Positions 8,456-16,772 of a DNA stretch of 35,092 bases are shown one piece after another (positions within the stretch are counted from its first letter, which is position 1; the number at the start of each line of letters is the position of its first letter). The notes below the pieces were generated by a model. The model was not told where the DNA came from. It saw only the letters and a list, made by a program, of their open reading frames with translations, and did not search any database. Source of the DNA: an uncultured Kineosporia sp. (GTDB taxonomy: Bacteria > Actinomycetota > Actinomycetes > Actinomycetales > Kineosporiaceae); NCBI GenBank assembly GCA_937859855.1, contig CALMAR010000145.1, positions 1-35,092 of the forward strand, read 5' to 3'. A program made the translations under genes and the position numbers.

Positions 8456-9406
8456 TCAGGATTGGACGGTCAGGAAGCTGGCGGGGTTGTCGACGAAGAG
8501 CGTGGTGATCGCGGCATCGTCGAGTCCGGCGTCACGCAGGTCGGGGATGAGGTCCTCGAAGATGTAATTGACCGTGTGGCCCTTCACACCGGGCCAGCCG
8601 AGAGGGCTGCAGTTGGCATCGGCCGAGGCGAGCGCCTGGCCGAGATGGCCGTCGATGAAACGCAGGAAGTGCGCCAAACGCTCCTTGCGCGGGCGGGCCC
8701 AGAAAGGCGGGTCTTCCAGTTCGGTCTCGTAGCCGAAGGTGTCGAAGCCAACGCGGCCCCCCTGCTCGGCGATCCAGGTGTCGCGGGTCTTCTCCGCGTT
8801 GATGCCGTCGTCGGCGTGCCCGAAGAGCACGCGATCCAGCGAGAGCCCCTCTTCTTGGAAGATCGCGATCGCGTTCTCCGCGTCGATCGCCAAGTGGGTC
8901 ATGATCGGCACGCCGGTGGTCAGGGAGGCCCGGGCGGCAGCGCGGTAGATGCGCTTGTCCAGCTGCGTCATCCGACCACCGCGGCTCACCCCGACCTTGA
9001 TCACGCCGGCGCGACTGCCAGTGTCCCCGATGCCGACGGTGATCTCATGGGTGAACTGCCGGGTCAGGTAGTCCACGCTTGCACGAGCGAAGAAGGGCAG
9101 AGCGGTGTCACCGCCGACGAAGCCGGTGCAGGCGACGATGTTGACGCCGGTCTTCTCGGACAGCGACTTGTAGTAGTCAACGTCCCGACCGTTGCAGATC
9201 CCGGTCACGTCGACGAAGGTCCCGCCGCCGTACTCGTGGAACTGGCGCAGCTTCGGGATGGTCTCCGCATAGCGGTCCTCAGGGGTCTTCCACCATCTCG
9301 TGTCCAGCTCGGATCCCGGCATGCCGTATCCGATGTGCTCGTGCACGGCCACGATCCCGAGTTGCTCGGCCGCCATCGGCCCCAGAACGGTGTTCACCCT
9401 GGACAT
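8456..9406 (-). CDS. Phosphotriesterase-family metal hydrolase, intact metal site
   Basis: A 316-residue amidohydrolase-superfamily TIM barrel of the phosphotriesterase/lactonase family. All expected metal ligands are visible: His22 and His24 in VHEH after strand 1, the carboxylated Lys137 in GVIKVGVS, His171 in IMTH, His197 in FGHADD, and the strand-8 Asp in LASADANC. Known members hydrolyse lactones, organophosphate triesters or related esters. The start ATG is seven bases after the stop of the neighbouring paralogue, with GAGGTG upstream. The protein is of normal length. A lactonase role would suit an operon that also has Baeyer-Villiger or hydroxylation-capable oxygenases, but that is inference. 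Confidence 0.88.
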   Translation of the reverse strand: MSRVNTVLGPMAAEQLGIVAVHEHIGYGMPGSELDTRWWKTPEDRYAETIPKLRQFHEYGGGTFVDVTGICNGRDVDYYKSLSEKTGVNIVACTGFVGGDTALPFFARASVDYLTRQFTHEITVGIGDTGSRAGVIKVGVSRGGRMTQLDKRIYRAAARASLTTGVPIMTHLAIDAENAIAIFQEEGLSLDRVLFGHADDGINAEKTRDTWIAEQGGRVGFDTFGYETELEDPPFWARPRKERLAHFLRFIDGHLGQALASADANCSPLGWPGVKGHTVNYIFEDLIPDLRDAGLDDAAITTLFVDNPASFLTVQS

Positions 9407-9413
9407 GACACCG

Positions 9414-10427
9414 TCACCTCAGCACTTTTCGTTGGCGGGGTGGGCGCACGGTAAGCAGGGTGCGCGGGTTGTCCACCAGGATGCGCCGGGCGGCCGTGTC
9501 GGTGAGTCCGCGTGACTTCGCCAGCGGGACGAACGTCGAGATGACGTAGCTGTACGGCACGTCGTGGCCGGGCAGGCCCTTCGCGACACCGATCGCGTTG
9601 CTGGACAGGAGAACTTGATGACCGTAGCCCGCCTCGACGAGCTCGACGACCAACGCGGCACGGTCCTCGTCGGTGACGTGCTCATCGTCGTCCAGGCCTA
9701 CGTGATCGAGGGCGACATAGGCTCCGCGACGGGCGATCTCGCACGCAGCGGCGCTGGCAACCGCATCCTTGCGGTCGAGAGCGCCGACCACCACTCGATC
9801 AGCCGGCAACTGCTCATCGAGGATGACCTCAAGGTCATGGACGACGTCGTTCCCGTAGCGGATGGAGGCCGGGACCCCGGTGTCTAGGGCGGTTCGTGCT
9901 GCGCCGCGGAACAGGCTCTCCTCGGTGGCCGTCATACCGTGCCGGTTTGCGGCGGTAGCCACCAGGCCTGCGACACCGCGACGTTCGATCCGGGGAACGA
10001 CCATGCCCTCAGTGATCTCCTTGGTGAAGAGGTCGGCGAACTTCTCGGCCGGCCACGGCGTCGGCGGATTGGTCTGCGGTGTCAGGAAGTAGCCGCCGAG
10101 CATCTCCTCCGGGCCCATGCCGGTCGACGCGACGATGTGCACGCCGGTCGAGCGCGAGAGAGCCTCGTACAACCTGACGTCGCGACCGTGGAACATGCCG
10201 GTGCCGTCGACGATCGTCCCTCCGCCGTGCTCGCGGAAGTCCGTCAGCTTTCCCACCAGGGTCGTGAAGATCTCTGCGCGGTCCATGGTGATGTCGTAGG
10301 CGTGCTCAGCCCCGGGGACCACAGACAGAAGAGCCTCGTGGACAGCGACGACCCCGAGGTCGTCGGCGGCGACAGGACCCAGGACGGTGTTGACCGTCCG
10401 GCGTATGTCCGGCTGAATGCCCGTCAT
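9414..10427 (-). CDS. Phosphotriesterase-like protein lacking metal ligands
   Basis: A 337-residue paralogue of the following gene. They share the opening VNTVLGP-AA--LG-VAVHE block, the HGGGT-VD-TG---GRDV stretch and the closing VDNP---LTV. The metal site is gone: the strand-1 HxH reads His30-Glu31-Ala32, the lysine position reads Ala in GLVATA, the third His position reads Arg in ASIR, the fourth reads Ala in VVGALD, and the strand-8 Asp region reads SSNA. It therefore should not bind two metals in the usual way. The open frame is intact, so it is a pseudoenzyme candidate (partner, binder or altered chemistry) rather than a decayed gene. It follows the reductase gene after a 58-base gap. 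Confidence 0.82.
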   Translation of the reverse strand: MTGIQPDIRRTVNTVLGPVAADDLGVVAVHEALLSVVPGAEHAYDITMDRAEIFTTLVGKLTDFREHGGGTIVDGTGMFHGRDVRLYEALSRSTGVHIVASTGMGPEEMLGGYFLTPQTNPPTPWPAEKFADLFTKEITEGMVVPRIERRGVAGLVATAANRHGMTATEESLFRGAARTALDTGVPASIRYGNDVVHDLEVILDEQLPADRVVVGALDRKDAVASAAACEIARRGAYVALDHVGLDDDEHVTDEDRAALVVELVEAGYGHQVLLSSNAIGVAKGLPGHDVPYSYVISTFVPLAKSRGLTDTAARRILVDNPRTLLTVRPPRQRKVLR

Positions 10428-10509
10428 GAGGATGGCCTTTCGTCAGTTCCGCGCCGGCGCGGCCGGACGCGTCCGTCGTTGACGATCATGCTGCCGGTCT
10501 TCCGGCAGC
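10428..10509 (-). promoter_or_regulatory. Operon gap with two dyads between reductase and PTE-like genes
   Basis: A perfect 8-bp hairpin GCTGCCGG-TCTT-CCGGCAGC (10490-10509) covers the last codons of the reductase gene. A 14-base palindrome CCGCGCCGGCGCGG lies in the gap at 10449-10462. No U-run follows either on the minus strand, so they do not look like strong intrinsic terminators. They may act as mRNA stabilising or processing structures within the operon. Confidence 0.35.
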
Positions 10510-11640
10510 CGGCATGAGGAGGCGTTTGAGCTTCGCCGGCGGCGTGTGGTGGTTGATCGCGATGACGCTGCGCGGCGCGGCCGCGTCGGGCCACGCCAGC
10601 AACGCGCAGCCGTCGTCGAGTGAACCGTCGAGCACGGTCGCCTCGCCGACCGGGTCCAGGTCACCGACCAGCTTGAGGTCGAGCCCGAACTGTTCGGTCC
10701 AGCAGTACTGCGATGGTCGGTACGGCGGAGTTCGGCCCCCGTGCAGCAGGGCGCGGACGGCGGCCCGGGCCTGCTCGACGGCGTTGGTCCAGTGCGGTGA
10801 GCGGGTCAGCTTCCCGTCGCCCTGCGGGATCACAGTCACGTCTCCAGCCGCGACGACGTCGGGGGCGATCCGGCAGTGCTGGTCCACGACGATCCCACTG
10901 TGCAGTGCTACTCGGGAGCCAGCAAGCCATTCGACGTTGGGCACGTCCCCGACCGCCGAGATGACCAGATCGGCCTCCAGGCGGCTGCGGTCGACCAGTT
11001 CCACCCCGGTCGGGCTGGGGGTGCCAAGCAGCCGGACTCCCCCGTCGGCGACGACGATGCGGACACCTGCCCGCATGGCCGCGGACCGCACGTACCCTGC
11101 TACGACGGTGCCAAGCAACCGGTCCAGCGGGGGTGCCAGGTCAACGACCGTCACGTCCTTGCCCAGCGTGCGTGCGGTCGAAGCGATCTCCATGCCGAGA
11201 AAACCGCCACCCACGACGAGCACCGAGGAGGCCGCCGTGAGATCGTCACGCAAGCGGGCGCAGTCGGTGTGGGATCGCAGCACCCGTTCGTCCTGATCGG
11301 GTCGCCCCAAGCGGCGGGCACGGCCGCCGGTCGCGATGATCAGACCGTCGTAGGGCACGGAGCCGGCTGAGGTGTGCACCCTTCGCGCGTCGATATCCAG
11401 CGCTGTCGCCGGTGTCTGCAGGCGCAGGTCGACGTCGTCGCTCAGCGGAGGCAGGACGATGTCATCGATCGACTCGGTGCCGGCGAGCACCCCCTTCGAG
11501 AGCGGCACCCGTGTATAGGGCGGCACGTCCTCGTCGCTGAGCATGGTGATCCGGCCGTCGAAGTCCTCCATCCGCAGCATCTGCACCGCAGTCAGCGCAG
11601 CGATGGAGCCGCCGACGACGACGACCTCGCGAAGGCTCAT
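10486..11640 (-). CDS. NAD(P)H ferredoxin reductase (P450 electron supply)
   Basis: A 384-residue FAD/NAD(P)-dependent reductase of the rhodocoxin/putidaredoxin reductase type. It has an N-terminal FAD-binding fold (VVVVGGSIAALTA), a second nucleotide fold for NAD(P)H (VLVVGGGFLGMEIA, about residues 140-155), and the C-terminal FAD block VVAAGDVTVIP. It should pass electrons from NAD(P)H to the 63-residue ferredoxin encoded immediately upstream, and so to the P450. Its ATG overlaps the ferredoxin stop as ATGA. It is somewhat shorter at the C-terminus than many relatives, but the fold blocks are complete. Confidence 0.9.
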   Translation of the reverse strand: MSLREVVVVGGSIAALTAVQMLRMEDFDGRITMLSDEDVPPYTRVPLSKGVLAGTESIDDIVLPPLSDDVDLRLQTPATALDIDARRVHTSAGSVPYDGLIIATGGRARRLGRPDQDERVLRSHTDCARLRDDLTAASSVLVVGGGFLGMEIASTARTLGKDVTVVDLAPPLDRLLGTVVAGYVRSAAMRAGVRIVVADGGVRLLGTPSPTGVELVDRSRLEADLVISAVGDVPNVEWLAGSRVALHSGIVVDQHCRIAPDVVAAGDVTVIPQGDGKLTRSPHWTNAVEQARAAVRALLHGGRTPPYRPSQYCWTEQFGLDLKLVGDLDPVGEATVLDGSLDDGCALLAWPDAAAPRSVIAINHHTPPAKLKRLLMPAAGRPAA

Positions 11641-11828
11641 GGCTGGACCCGCAGCGCCGCGACCGGGCAGACCCGCGCCCCGGCTTCGGCTTTGCGCTCC
11701 AGCTCGGTGGGCACGACCTCGTGGCGCAGAACGACGACCGCGTCGTCGTCCAGTTCGTAGACCTCAGGCGCCGTGTCGCTGCACAGGCCGTGGCCCTCGC
11801 ACCGGTCTCGGTCCGCGGCAATCTTCAC
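11637..11828 (-). CDS. Small [3Fe-4S]-type ferredoxin
   Basis: A 63-residue ferredoxin encoded between the P450 and its reductase. The cluster ligands are visible as CEGHGLC near residues 10-16 and CP near residue 54. The second cysteine of the usual CxxCxxC is replaced (CEGHGLC has His/Gly there), the pattern of P450-associated 3Fe-4S ferredoxins. The GTG start overlaps the P450 stop as GTGA. It should shuttle single electrons from the reductase to the P450. The order P450-ferredoxin-reductase makes a complete class I system. Confidence 0.88.
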   Translation of the reverse strand: MKIAADRDRCEGHGLCSDTAPEVYELDDDAVVVLRHEVVPTELERKAEAGARVCPVAALRVQP

Positions 11829-12994
11829 GCGCGTACCACTTCCAGGACGGGCAGCTTCTCGATGCTGCGGGTGATGTTGCTCGGCACCCGGATCTCCTGA
11901 CCGACCACCAGGCGTTCGACGCGGGCGACGAGGGCCTCGATCACGGCGTGTGCCTCCAAGCGCGCCAAGCCCTGGCCGGCGCAACCGTGGGGGCCGTAAC
12001 CGAAGGACAGGTGGTCCACCGGGTTGCGTTCGATCAGGAAGGCATCCGGTTTCTGGTAGTGACGCGGGTCGCGGTTGCCGGCGCCGAAGAGGACCGCGAC
12101 CTGCGAGCCGGCCGGTACCGTTGCGCCGTCGATCTCCACGTCCGTGGTGACGTGACGCCCCCAGGCGTGCACGGGAGCCCAGTAGCGCAGGACCTCGCTG
12201 AAGGCGGCCGGCACGAGTGAGGCATCTTTCCGCACCAGGTCGAACTGCTCGGGGTGCGCCGCGAACAGGGCAACGATGTTGCCGATCGCAGCGATCGTCG
12301 TGTCGACCCCAGCGCCGAGGTACTGGTGGATGATGTGACCGGCCGTGTTCGAAGGGATGTCGCCGCGAGCTTCGGCGTCGAAGATGCCGCCGCCCACCGA
12401 AGCGGGCGCGAGGTCGTCGGCGGTGACTGCGGAGCACCAGCCGTAGAGTTCACCGGCGATGGGAAAGCTTTCGGCCGTTCGTTGGTTCATCGGGCCGATG
12501 ACCTGCATCGCGGCCTGACCCCACCGAACCATGTTGTCGCGGACGGGGCCGGTGAAGCCGATCAGATCGGCGACCACCTCCAGCGGGAAGGCCCGGGCGA
12601 GGGCGTCGACGGCGTCGAAGGAGCCCTCCGCGACCAGTTCGTCGACCAGGGCTGCGGCCTTGGCGTCGATCTGCTGCTTCAGCCCGCGCAGGGCTCTCGG
12701 GGACAGGTTCTCCGTCAATACCGCGCGGAGCTGGCCGTGGACCGGCGGATCCGATGCGAGTGAGGTGCCCTGCAGAGCCTCGTTGACCATCGGATTGAAC
12801 CCGATCGTTCGGGACGAGAATGTCTGCCAGTCGGCGAGCGCGTCCCGGATGACGTCGTAACGGGTGAGGACGTAGACCTCGTTCCCGGGTAAGTGCACCA
12901 CCCCGCCGAGCTCGCGGAGCCGGGCGTAGTGCGGGTAGGGGTCGAGCAGGACCTCGTCGGAGAAGAGGTCGACGTCGGATGTCGGGACGGACAT
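11825..12994 (-). CDS. Cytochrome P450 (bacterial class I)
   Basis: A 389-residue soluble P450. The heme-ligand loop is FGYGPHGCAG with Cys338 as the thiolate ligand; the I-helix oxygen-activation block is GAGVDTT; the K-helix ExxR is EVLR. Length and order match bacterial CYP proteins. The ATG at 12994 is chosen because GAGGTGG lies just upstream; a second ATG four codons earlier lacks this spacing. With the adjacent ferredoxin and reductase it forms a self-contained monooxygenase, probably performing the first hydroxylation in the pathway. The substrate is unknown. It is 94 bases downstream of the exporter gene. Confidence 0.92.
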   Translation of the reverse strand: MSVPTSDVDLFSDEVLLDPYPHYARLRELGGVVHLPGNEVYVLTRYDVIRDALADWQTFSSRTIGFNPMVNEALQGTSLASDPPVHGQLRAVLTENLSPRALRGLKQQIDAKAAALVDELVAEGSFDAVDALARAFPLEVVADLIGFTGPVRDNMVRWGQAAMQVIGPMNQRTAESFPIAGELYGWCSAVTADDLAPASVGGGIFDAEARGDIPSNTAGHIIHQYLGAGVDTTIAAIGNIVALFAAHPEQFDLVRKDASLVPAAFSEVLRYWAPVHAWGRHVTTDVEIDGATVPAGSQVAVLFGAGNRDPRHYQKPDAFLIERNPVDHLSFGYGPHGCAGQGLARLEAHAVIEALVARVERLVVGQEIRVPSNITRSIEKLPVLEVVRA

Positions 12995-13088
12995 GGGCCA
13001 CCTCATGGTTGGACGTCGTGGTGGACGGTGCGCAAGGCCGGCGCGTCCCGGCGGGGCGGGCCGTGTCAGCTGGACTCGCGGTGCTCGC

Positions 13089-14768
13089 TCAGACTCGCTG
13101 GTGGCCGTCGGTTGCTCGGTCGGAAGGCGTTGCCACTGTGCCCGTCTCGCCGGGAAGTTCGGGGTGCATCGGGTCGTGCAGCGACTCTGGGACCGGCTGG
13201 GCCTCGTGCACCCGACTCGACAGTCCTGCCGCGGTCAGCAGCGCTGCCACCACTGCCGCGATCGAGCACACGAGGAAGGTTTTCGCGAATCCGTTGCCGA
13301 GCGCGGCCAGCGCCAGCGGGTGTGCCGCCGCCCCCGGTGCGTTCGCGAGCAGGCCGTTGACGGCAAGTGGTCCGCCGGCATGGAGGACGCCCGTCGCTGC
13401 AGCCGCCTGGCCCGCCGGCAGTTGCGCCGTAGCGAGAGCGGCACCGAGCTTGTCCCCGGCGGTGCCGAGGGCCACGGCCCCAGCGATGATGGGGCCGAGC
13501 GCAAAGCCGAGGTCACGCAGCAGATTTGTGGTCGCACTGGCCATGCCCGCGAGGTGTAGCGGCACGGTGTTGATGGCCACGGCGGTGAACGAGCTGACCG
13601 ATAGTGCGAAGCCGACACCGATCAGCAGAGCCGGTAAGACCATCGGCACCAGGCTCATGTTCAGCACGTCCAGCTGGGAGGCGAGCCAGGCACCCGCCGC
13701 CATCAGCGCGAACCCGATGGAGAGCAGCCAGCGTGCGCTGACCTGCGCCAGGAGCCGCGAGATCACCGGGATGAGCACGAACGCCGGGGCCTGGATGAGC
13801 AGCAGCGGGATGCCGACCCGGGCCGGCGCCTGATGTTGGACCGCGCCGAGCAAGATGCTGAACGAGAAGGCCGACCCCAGGAAGGCGAACATGCCTACGA
13901 CAGTTACGAGCGAAGCCACCGAGAACGCCCGGTTACGGAAGAGGTTCAAGTTCAGCAGCGGCGTCGCCGCCCGCCGCTCCACCGACACGAACAGGCCGAG
14001 GAAGAGCACACCAAGCACCAGGGGCACGACGATGCGCGGCCGTCCCCAGCCATCCTCGGCGCCCTGCACCAGCGTGTAGAGGACGGCAATCAGCCCGACT
14101 GCGAAAGTGACCTGTCCTGCGATGTCAAGACCCCGCCCCTCGGGCGCGGTCGACTCCGCCGACAGCAGCATCGTGACGGCGACCGATACCAAGCCAAGAC
14201 CGGCGACGATGCCGAACGAGCCGCGCCACGAGGCAACTCCGGCGAACACACCGCCCAGCAATGGCGAGACGGCGGCGCCGGCAGAGAGAAAGCCTGCCCA
14301 CAAGGCGATTCCGCGGGCCCTGCGCTCCGGAGTGTGGGTCACGGCCGCCACGAGAGCCAGCGACGCGGGGAACAAGGCCCCGGCGCCGAGGCCGTTGAGC
14401 GCCGCGCCGACCCACAGCGTGTGCACGTTCGGGGCCACAGCAGACACCACCGAGCCGGCCACCACCCCGACTCCGCCCGCAGCTTGCAGCCTCCGACGGC
14501 CGAAGAGGTCACCGAGAACTCCGAATGTGAGCTCGAAGACCACCACAGCGATCATGAAGGCCGCCGTGATCCAAGTCAGCTGGGCCCCAGTGGTGTGCAG
14601 ATCGGACTGAAAGAGCCCGTTGAGGGACGCGGGCAGCGCATTGGCGATCTGGGCCACCAGGACGGCAACGCACGCGGCGACGAGGGTCCCGGCCACACGG
14701 GCGGGTTGCGCTCCTACGACGGATGAAGGCGCATCTGTCCAGTCCGCAGCCCTATTACTCGTTGACAT
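13089..14768 (-). CDS. MFS drug/solute transporter (DHA2, 14-TM type)
   Basis: A 559-residue major facilitator with about 14 hydrophobic segments, the DHA2 (EmrB/QacA-like) arrangement. The loop 2-3 signature is present as GVLGDLFGRRRL, and the motif C region reads GLGAGALFPASLALV. The C-terminal 40 residues are hydrophilic. The ATG at 14768 has GAAGGAG well placed upstream; the longer open frame reads into the control region. As the first gene of the catabolic operon and divergent from a TetR gene, it probably exports a toxic substrate or intermediate, though uptake of the substrate cannot be excluded. Confidence 0.9.
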   Translation of the reverse strand: MSTSNRAADWTDAPSSVVGAQPARVAGTLVAACVAVLVAQIANALPASLNGLFQSDLHTTGAQLTWITAAFMIAVVVFELTFGVLGDLFGRRRLQAAGGVGVVAGSVVSAVAPNVHTLWVGAALNGLGAGALFPASLALVAAVTHTPERRARGIALWAGFLSAGAAVSPLLGGVFAGVASWRGSFGIVAGLGLVSVAVTMLLSAESTAPEGRGLDIAGQVTFAVGLIAVLYTLVQGAEDGWGRPRIVVPLVLGVLFLGLFVSVERRAATPLLNLNLFRNRAFSVASLVTVVGMFAFLGSAFSFSILLGAVQHQAPARVGIPLLLIQAPAFVLIPVISRLLAQVSARWLLSIGFALMAAGAWLASQLDVLNMSLVPMVLPALLIGVGFALSVSSFTAVAINTVPLHLAGMASATTNLLRDLGFALGPIIAGAVALGTAGDKLGAALATAQLPAGQAAAATGVLHAGGPLAVNGLLANAPGAAAHPLALAALGNGFAKTFLVCSIAAVVAALLTAAGLSSRVHEAQPVPESLHDPMHPELPGETGTVATPSDRATDGHQRV

Positions 14769-15021
14769 GACGCTCTCCTTCGAGAGTCTCGGCACGACCT
14801 GTCCTCGATGGACAGGAAAGGCGGCGGAGAACGAGCCGTGTGTCAGCCGCCACGAGAACCGTGGACACCATGACATGTTTCTTTACATGCCGTCAAGAAT
14901 AATTATAGGATGTCAATGAGTCGGCGCCTCTCCCTCGGCGGACTGACCTAAGCTGGCTCGCTGCAAGCAATCGCTGGCCGAGGAGGCCAAGATCCAGCCG
15001 CGGCCGGGATGGGAGGGTGAC
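14769..15021. promoter_or_regulatory. Divergent control region of catabolic operon and TetR gene
   Basis: This 253-base gap contains the inverted repeat CATGT-N6-ACATG (14874-14889), flanked by TGAC and GTCA, beside the most AT-rich patch of the region (14896-14917). On the plus strand TTTACA (14882-14887) and TATAGG (14904-14909), 16 bases apart, could be a promoter for the TetR gene. The dyad overlaps this promoter, as an autoregulated TetR operator would. Confidence 0.5.
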
Positions 15022-15636
15022 ATGGCGGGCCTGCGCGCAGCGCAGAAGGAGATGACCCGGCGGTTGTTGCTTTCCACTGCACTGGAGCTGTTCGAGTCCA
15101 AGGGCTACGCCGCGACCACGGTCGACGACATCGCCGCGGCGGCCGGCACGACCCGGGTGACCTTCTACGCCTACTTCCCGTCACGTAGCGATCTGATGAA
15201 GGAGCTGATCGCGCAACTCAACGAACTCCTGGAGCGGATCAGCTCACCTCATCACGGATCCACCGCGAACGACCTGGTGGCGGCCGTGCGGGACGGATCC
15301 CGTGAGGCCATCGGTGGCTGGCTCCTGGACAGATCCAAGCAATGGGACGCCATCCGGCCGTACACGGTCGCCGCGTTCGAGGCGGCAGCCGTGGATCCCG
15401 AGCTACGGGGCCTGGTTGACCAATGGATCGAGGAGGTGGCCAGTGACATCCAGGAAGGACTCGACGACGCAGGCCGTTTCGATCCCGCCACACGACACAT
15501 GCGCGGCGTTCTGGCGTTCGCCCAGCTCGACCACGTGGCCCGGAACTGGGCGCAGGGACGCGACCGAGGCGAGCTCGACCTCATGATCGACGTTCTCACC
15601 GATGGCTGGTGGAGTCTGCTCTCAGGCGAAAGGTGA
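15022..15636 (+). CDS. TetR-family regulator of the catabolic operon
   Basis: A 204-residue TetR-type regulator. The helix-turn-helix spans about residues 12-58: LLLSTALELFESKGYAATT, then VDDIAAAAGTTRVTFYAYF, a near-consensus recognition segment. The rest is a helical effector-binding domain. GGGAGGG precedes the ATG at 15022 at good spacing. It is divergent from the exporter and nine enzyme genes, so the expected role is repression of that operon until a substrate or product binds. Its 3' end lies close to the break where a truncated conjugation gene begins. Confidence 0.92.
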   Translation: MAGLRAAQKEMTRRLLLSTALELFESKGYAATTVDDIAAAAGTTRVTFYAYFPSRSDLMKELIAQLNELLERISSPHHGSTANDLVAAVRDGSREAIGGWLLDRSKQWDAIRPYTVAAFEAAAVDPELRGLVDQWIEEVASDIQEGLDDAGRFDPATRHMRGVLAFAQLDHVARNWAQGRDRGELDLMIDVLTDGWWSLLSGER

Positions 15637-15723
15637 GGGCGGCGGAGCATTGTTCGACCACGCTTGAGCGGGCAATGGCGCCCGCCACCGTCATAGGCAA
15701 GCGGAGAGGTCCAATCCAAGAGA

Positions 15724-16772
15724 TGCAGTTCTATCTGGATGGTTACCGTCCCGGAGACCCTTGGTCGAGGAACCCCATCACCACCGTCGCCGACGCCCGG
15801 CGGCTGGCCGGGCATTTCGTGCAGGAGATCCGCCGGTCGCACGATCGGGGCGACTTCTGGGACCGGGACGCCGAAGACCTCCTCACCGGACTACTGCTGG
15901 CGGCCGCGCTGGACGGGCAGCCGTTGGCGCAGGTCGGGTCCTGGTTGACGTCCATCGCGTCGGTGCAACCGCGGAACATCCTGCATGCGCGCGGATTTAC
16001 CCAGCTCGCCGACGTGATGGCCGGCCGCTCGCAGGGCGCGCACGAGACCCGCGAAGGCGTCTACGCCACCGCCCGCGCCGCCGCCGCGTGCCTGTCCGAC
16101 CCGCAGATCATGGCCTGGGTCACCCCCCACCCCGGACTCGCTTCGTTTGATCCGGCGGGCTTCGTGAGGTCGCGGCAGTCGCTGTACCTGCTGTCGAAGG
16201 ACAGCGCCGGCTCCGCAGCTCCGTTGGTGGCGGCGTTCGCCGACCGGGTCATGCTCGAAGCCGTCCGTTGTGCTGAGGTCTCGCCGGGCGGCCGGTTGGG
16301 CCCGCCGCTGGTCGCTGTGCTGGACGAGGCCGCGAACATCTGCCGGATCACCGAACTGCCCAGGCTGTACTCCCACCTCGGCTCCCGCGGTGTCGTCCCG
16401 GTCACCATCCTGCAGTCGCGGGCGCAGGGACGGCGCGTGTGGGGCGAGGGCGGAATGGCCGAGCTCTACAGCGCCTCAACCATCAAACTCATCGGCGCCG
16501 GATTCGACGACCAGGCATTCGCCGAGGAGATCTCCAAACTCGTCGGTGACCACGACGTCATCGTCCCCACCCGGAGTTCTGGTCGCGCTGGTGCCGGGGC
16601 GTCTCGGACCACCCGCCGCGAACGGATCATGCCCGCCGACCAGGTCCGCGCCATGCCCAAGTTCACCGCCCTCCTGCTCGTCACCGGCATCCGACCCGCA
16701 CGACTGCGGCTCGTCCCCCGGATGCGCGGACCGCACGCCGCCGACATCCGCCGTGCTCTGGACGTGCGGTGA
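15724..16772 (+). pseudogene. TraG/VirD4-type coupling protein, 5'-truncated
   Basis: Encodes the C-terminal half of a type IV secretion coupling ATPase. The homologous-looking part begins near 15767 (RNPITTVADARRLAGHF) and includes a Walker B-like strand LVAVLDEAANI and the hexamer-core segment VVPVTILQSRAQ--RVWGE. The N-terminal membrane segments and the Walker A loop expected in a complete protein are absent; upstream sequence runs straight into the TetR gene. The ATG at 15724 is only the first reasonable in-frame start, so expression is doubtful. It is followed, with GTGA overlap, by a secreted peptidase-like gene, as is common in actinobacterial conjugative elements. I read this as a relic of the element that carried the island. 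Confidence 0.78.

Noticed and set aside
14902..14916. Minus-strand promoter from TATAAT (14907-14902) and TTGACA (14916-14911)
   Set aside because: The two boxes are only three bases apart and cannot act as one -35/-10 pair.
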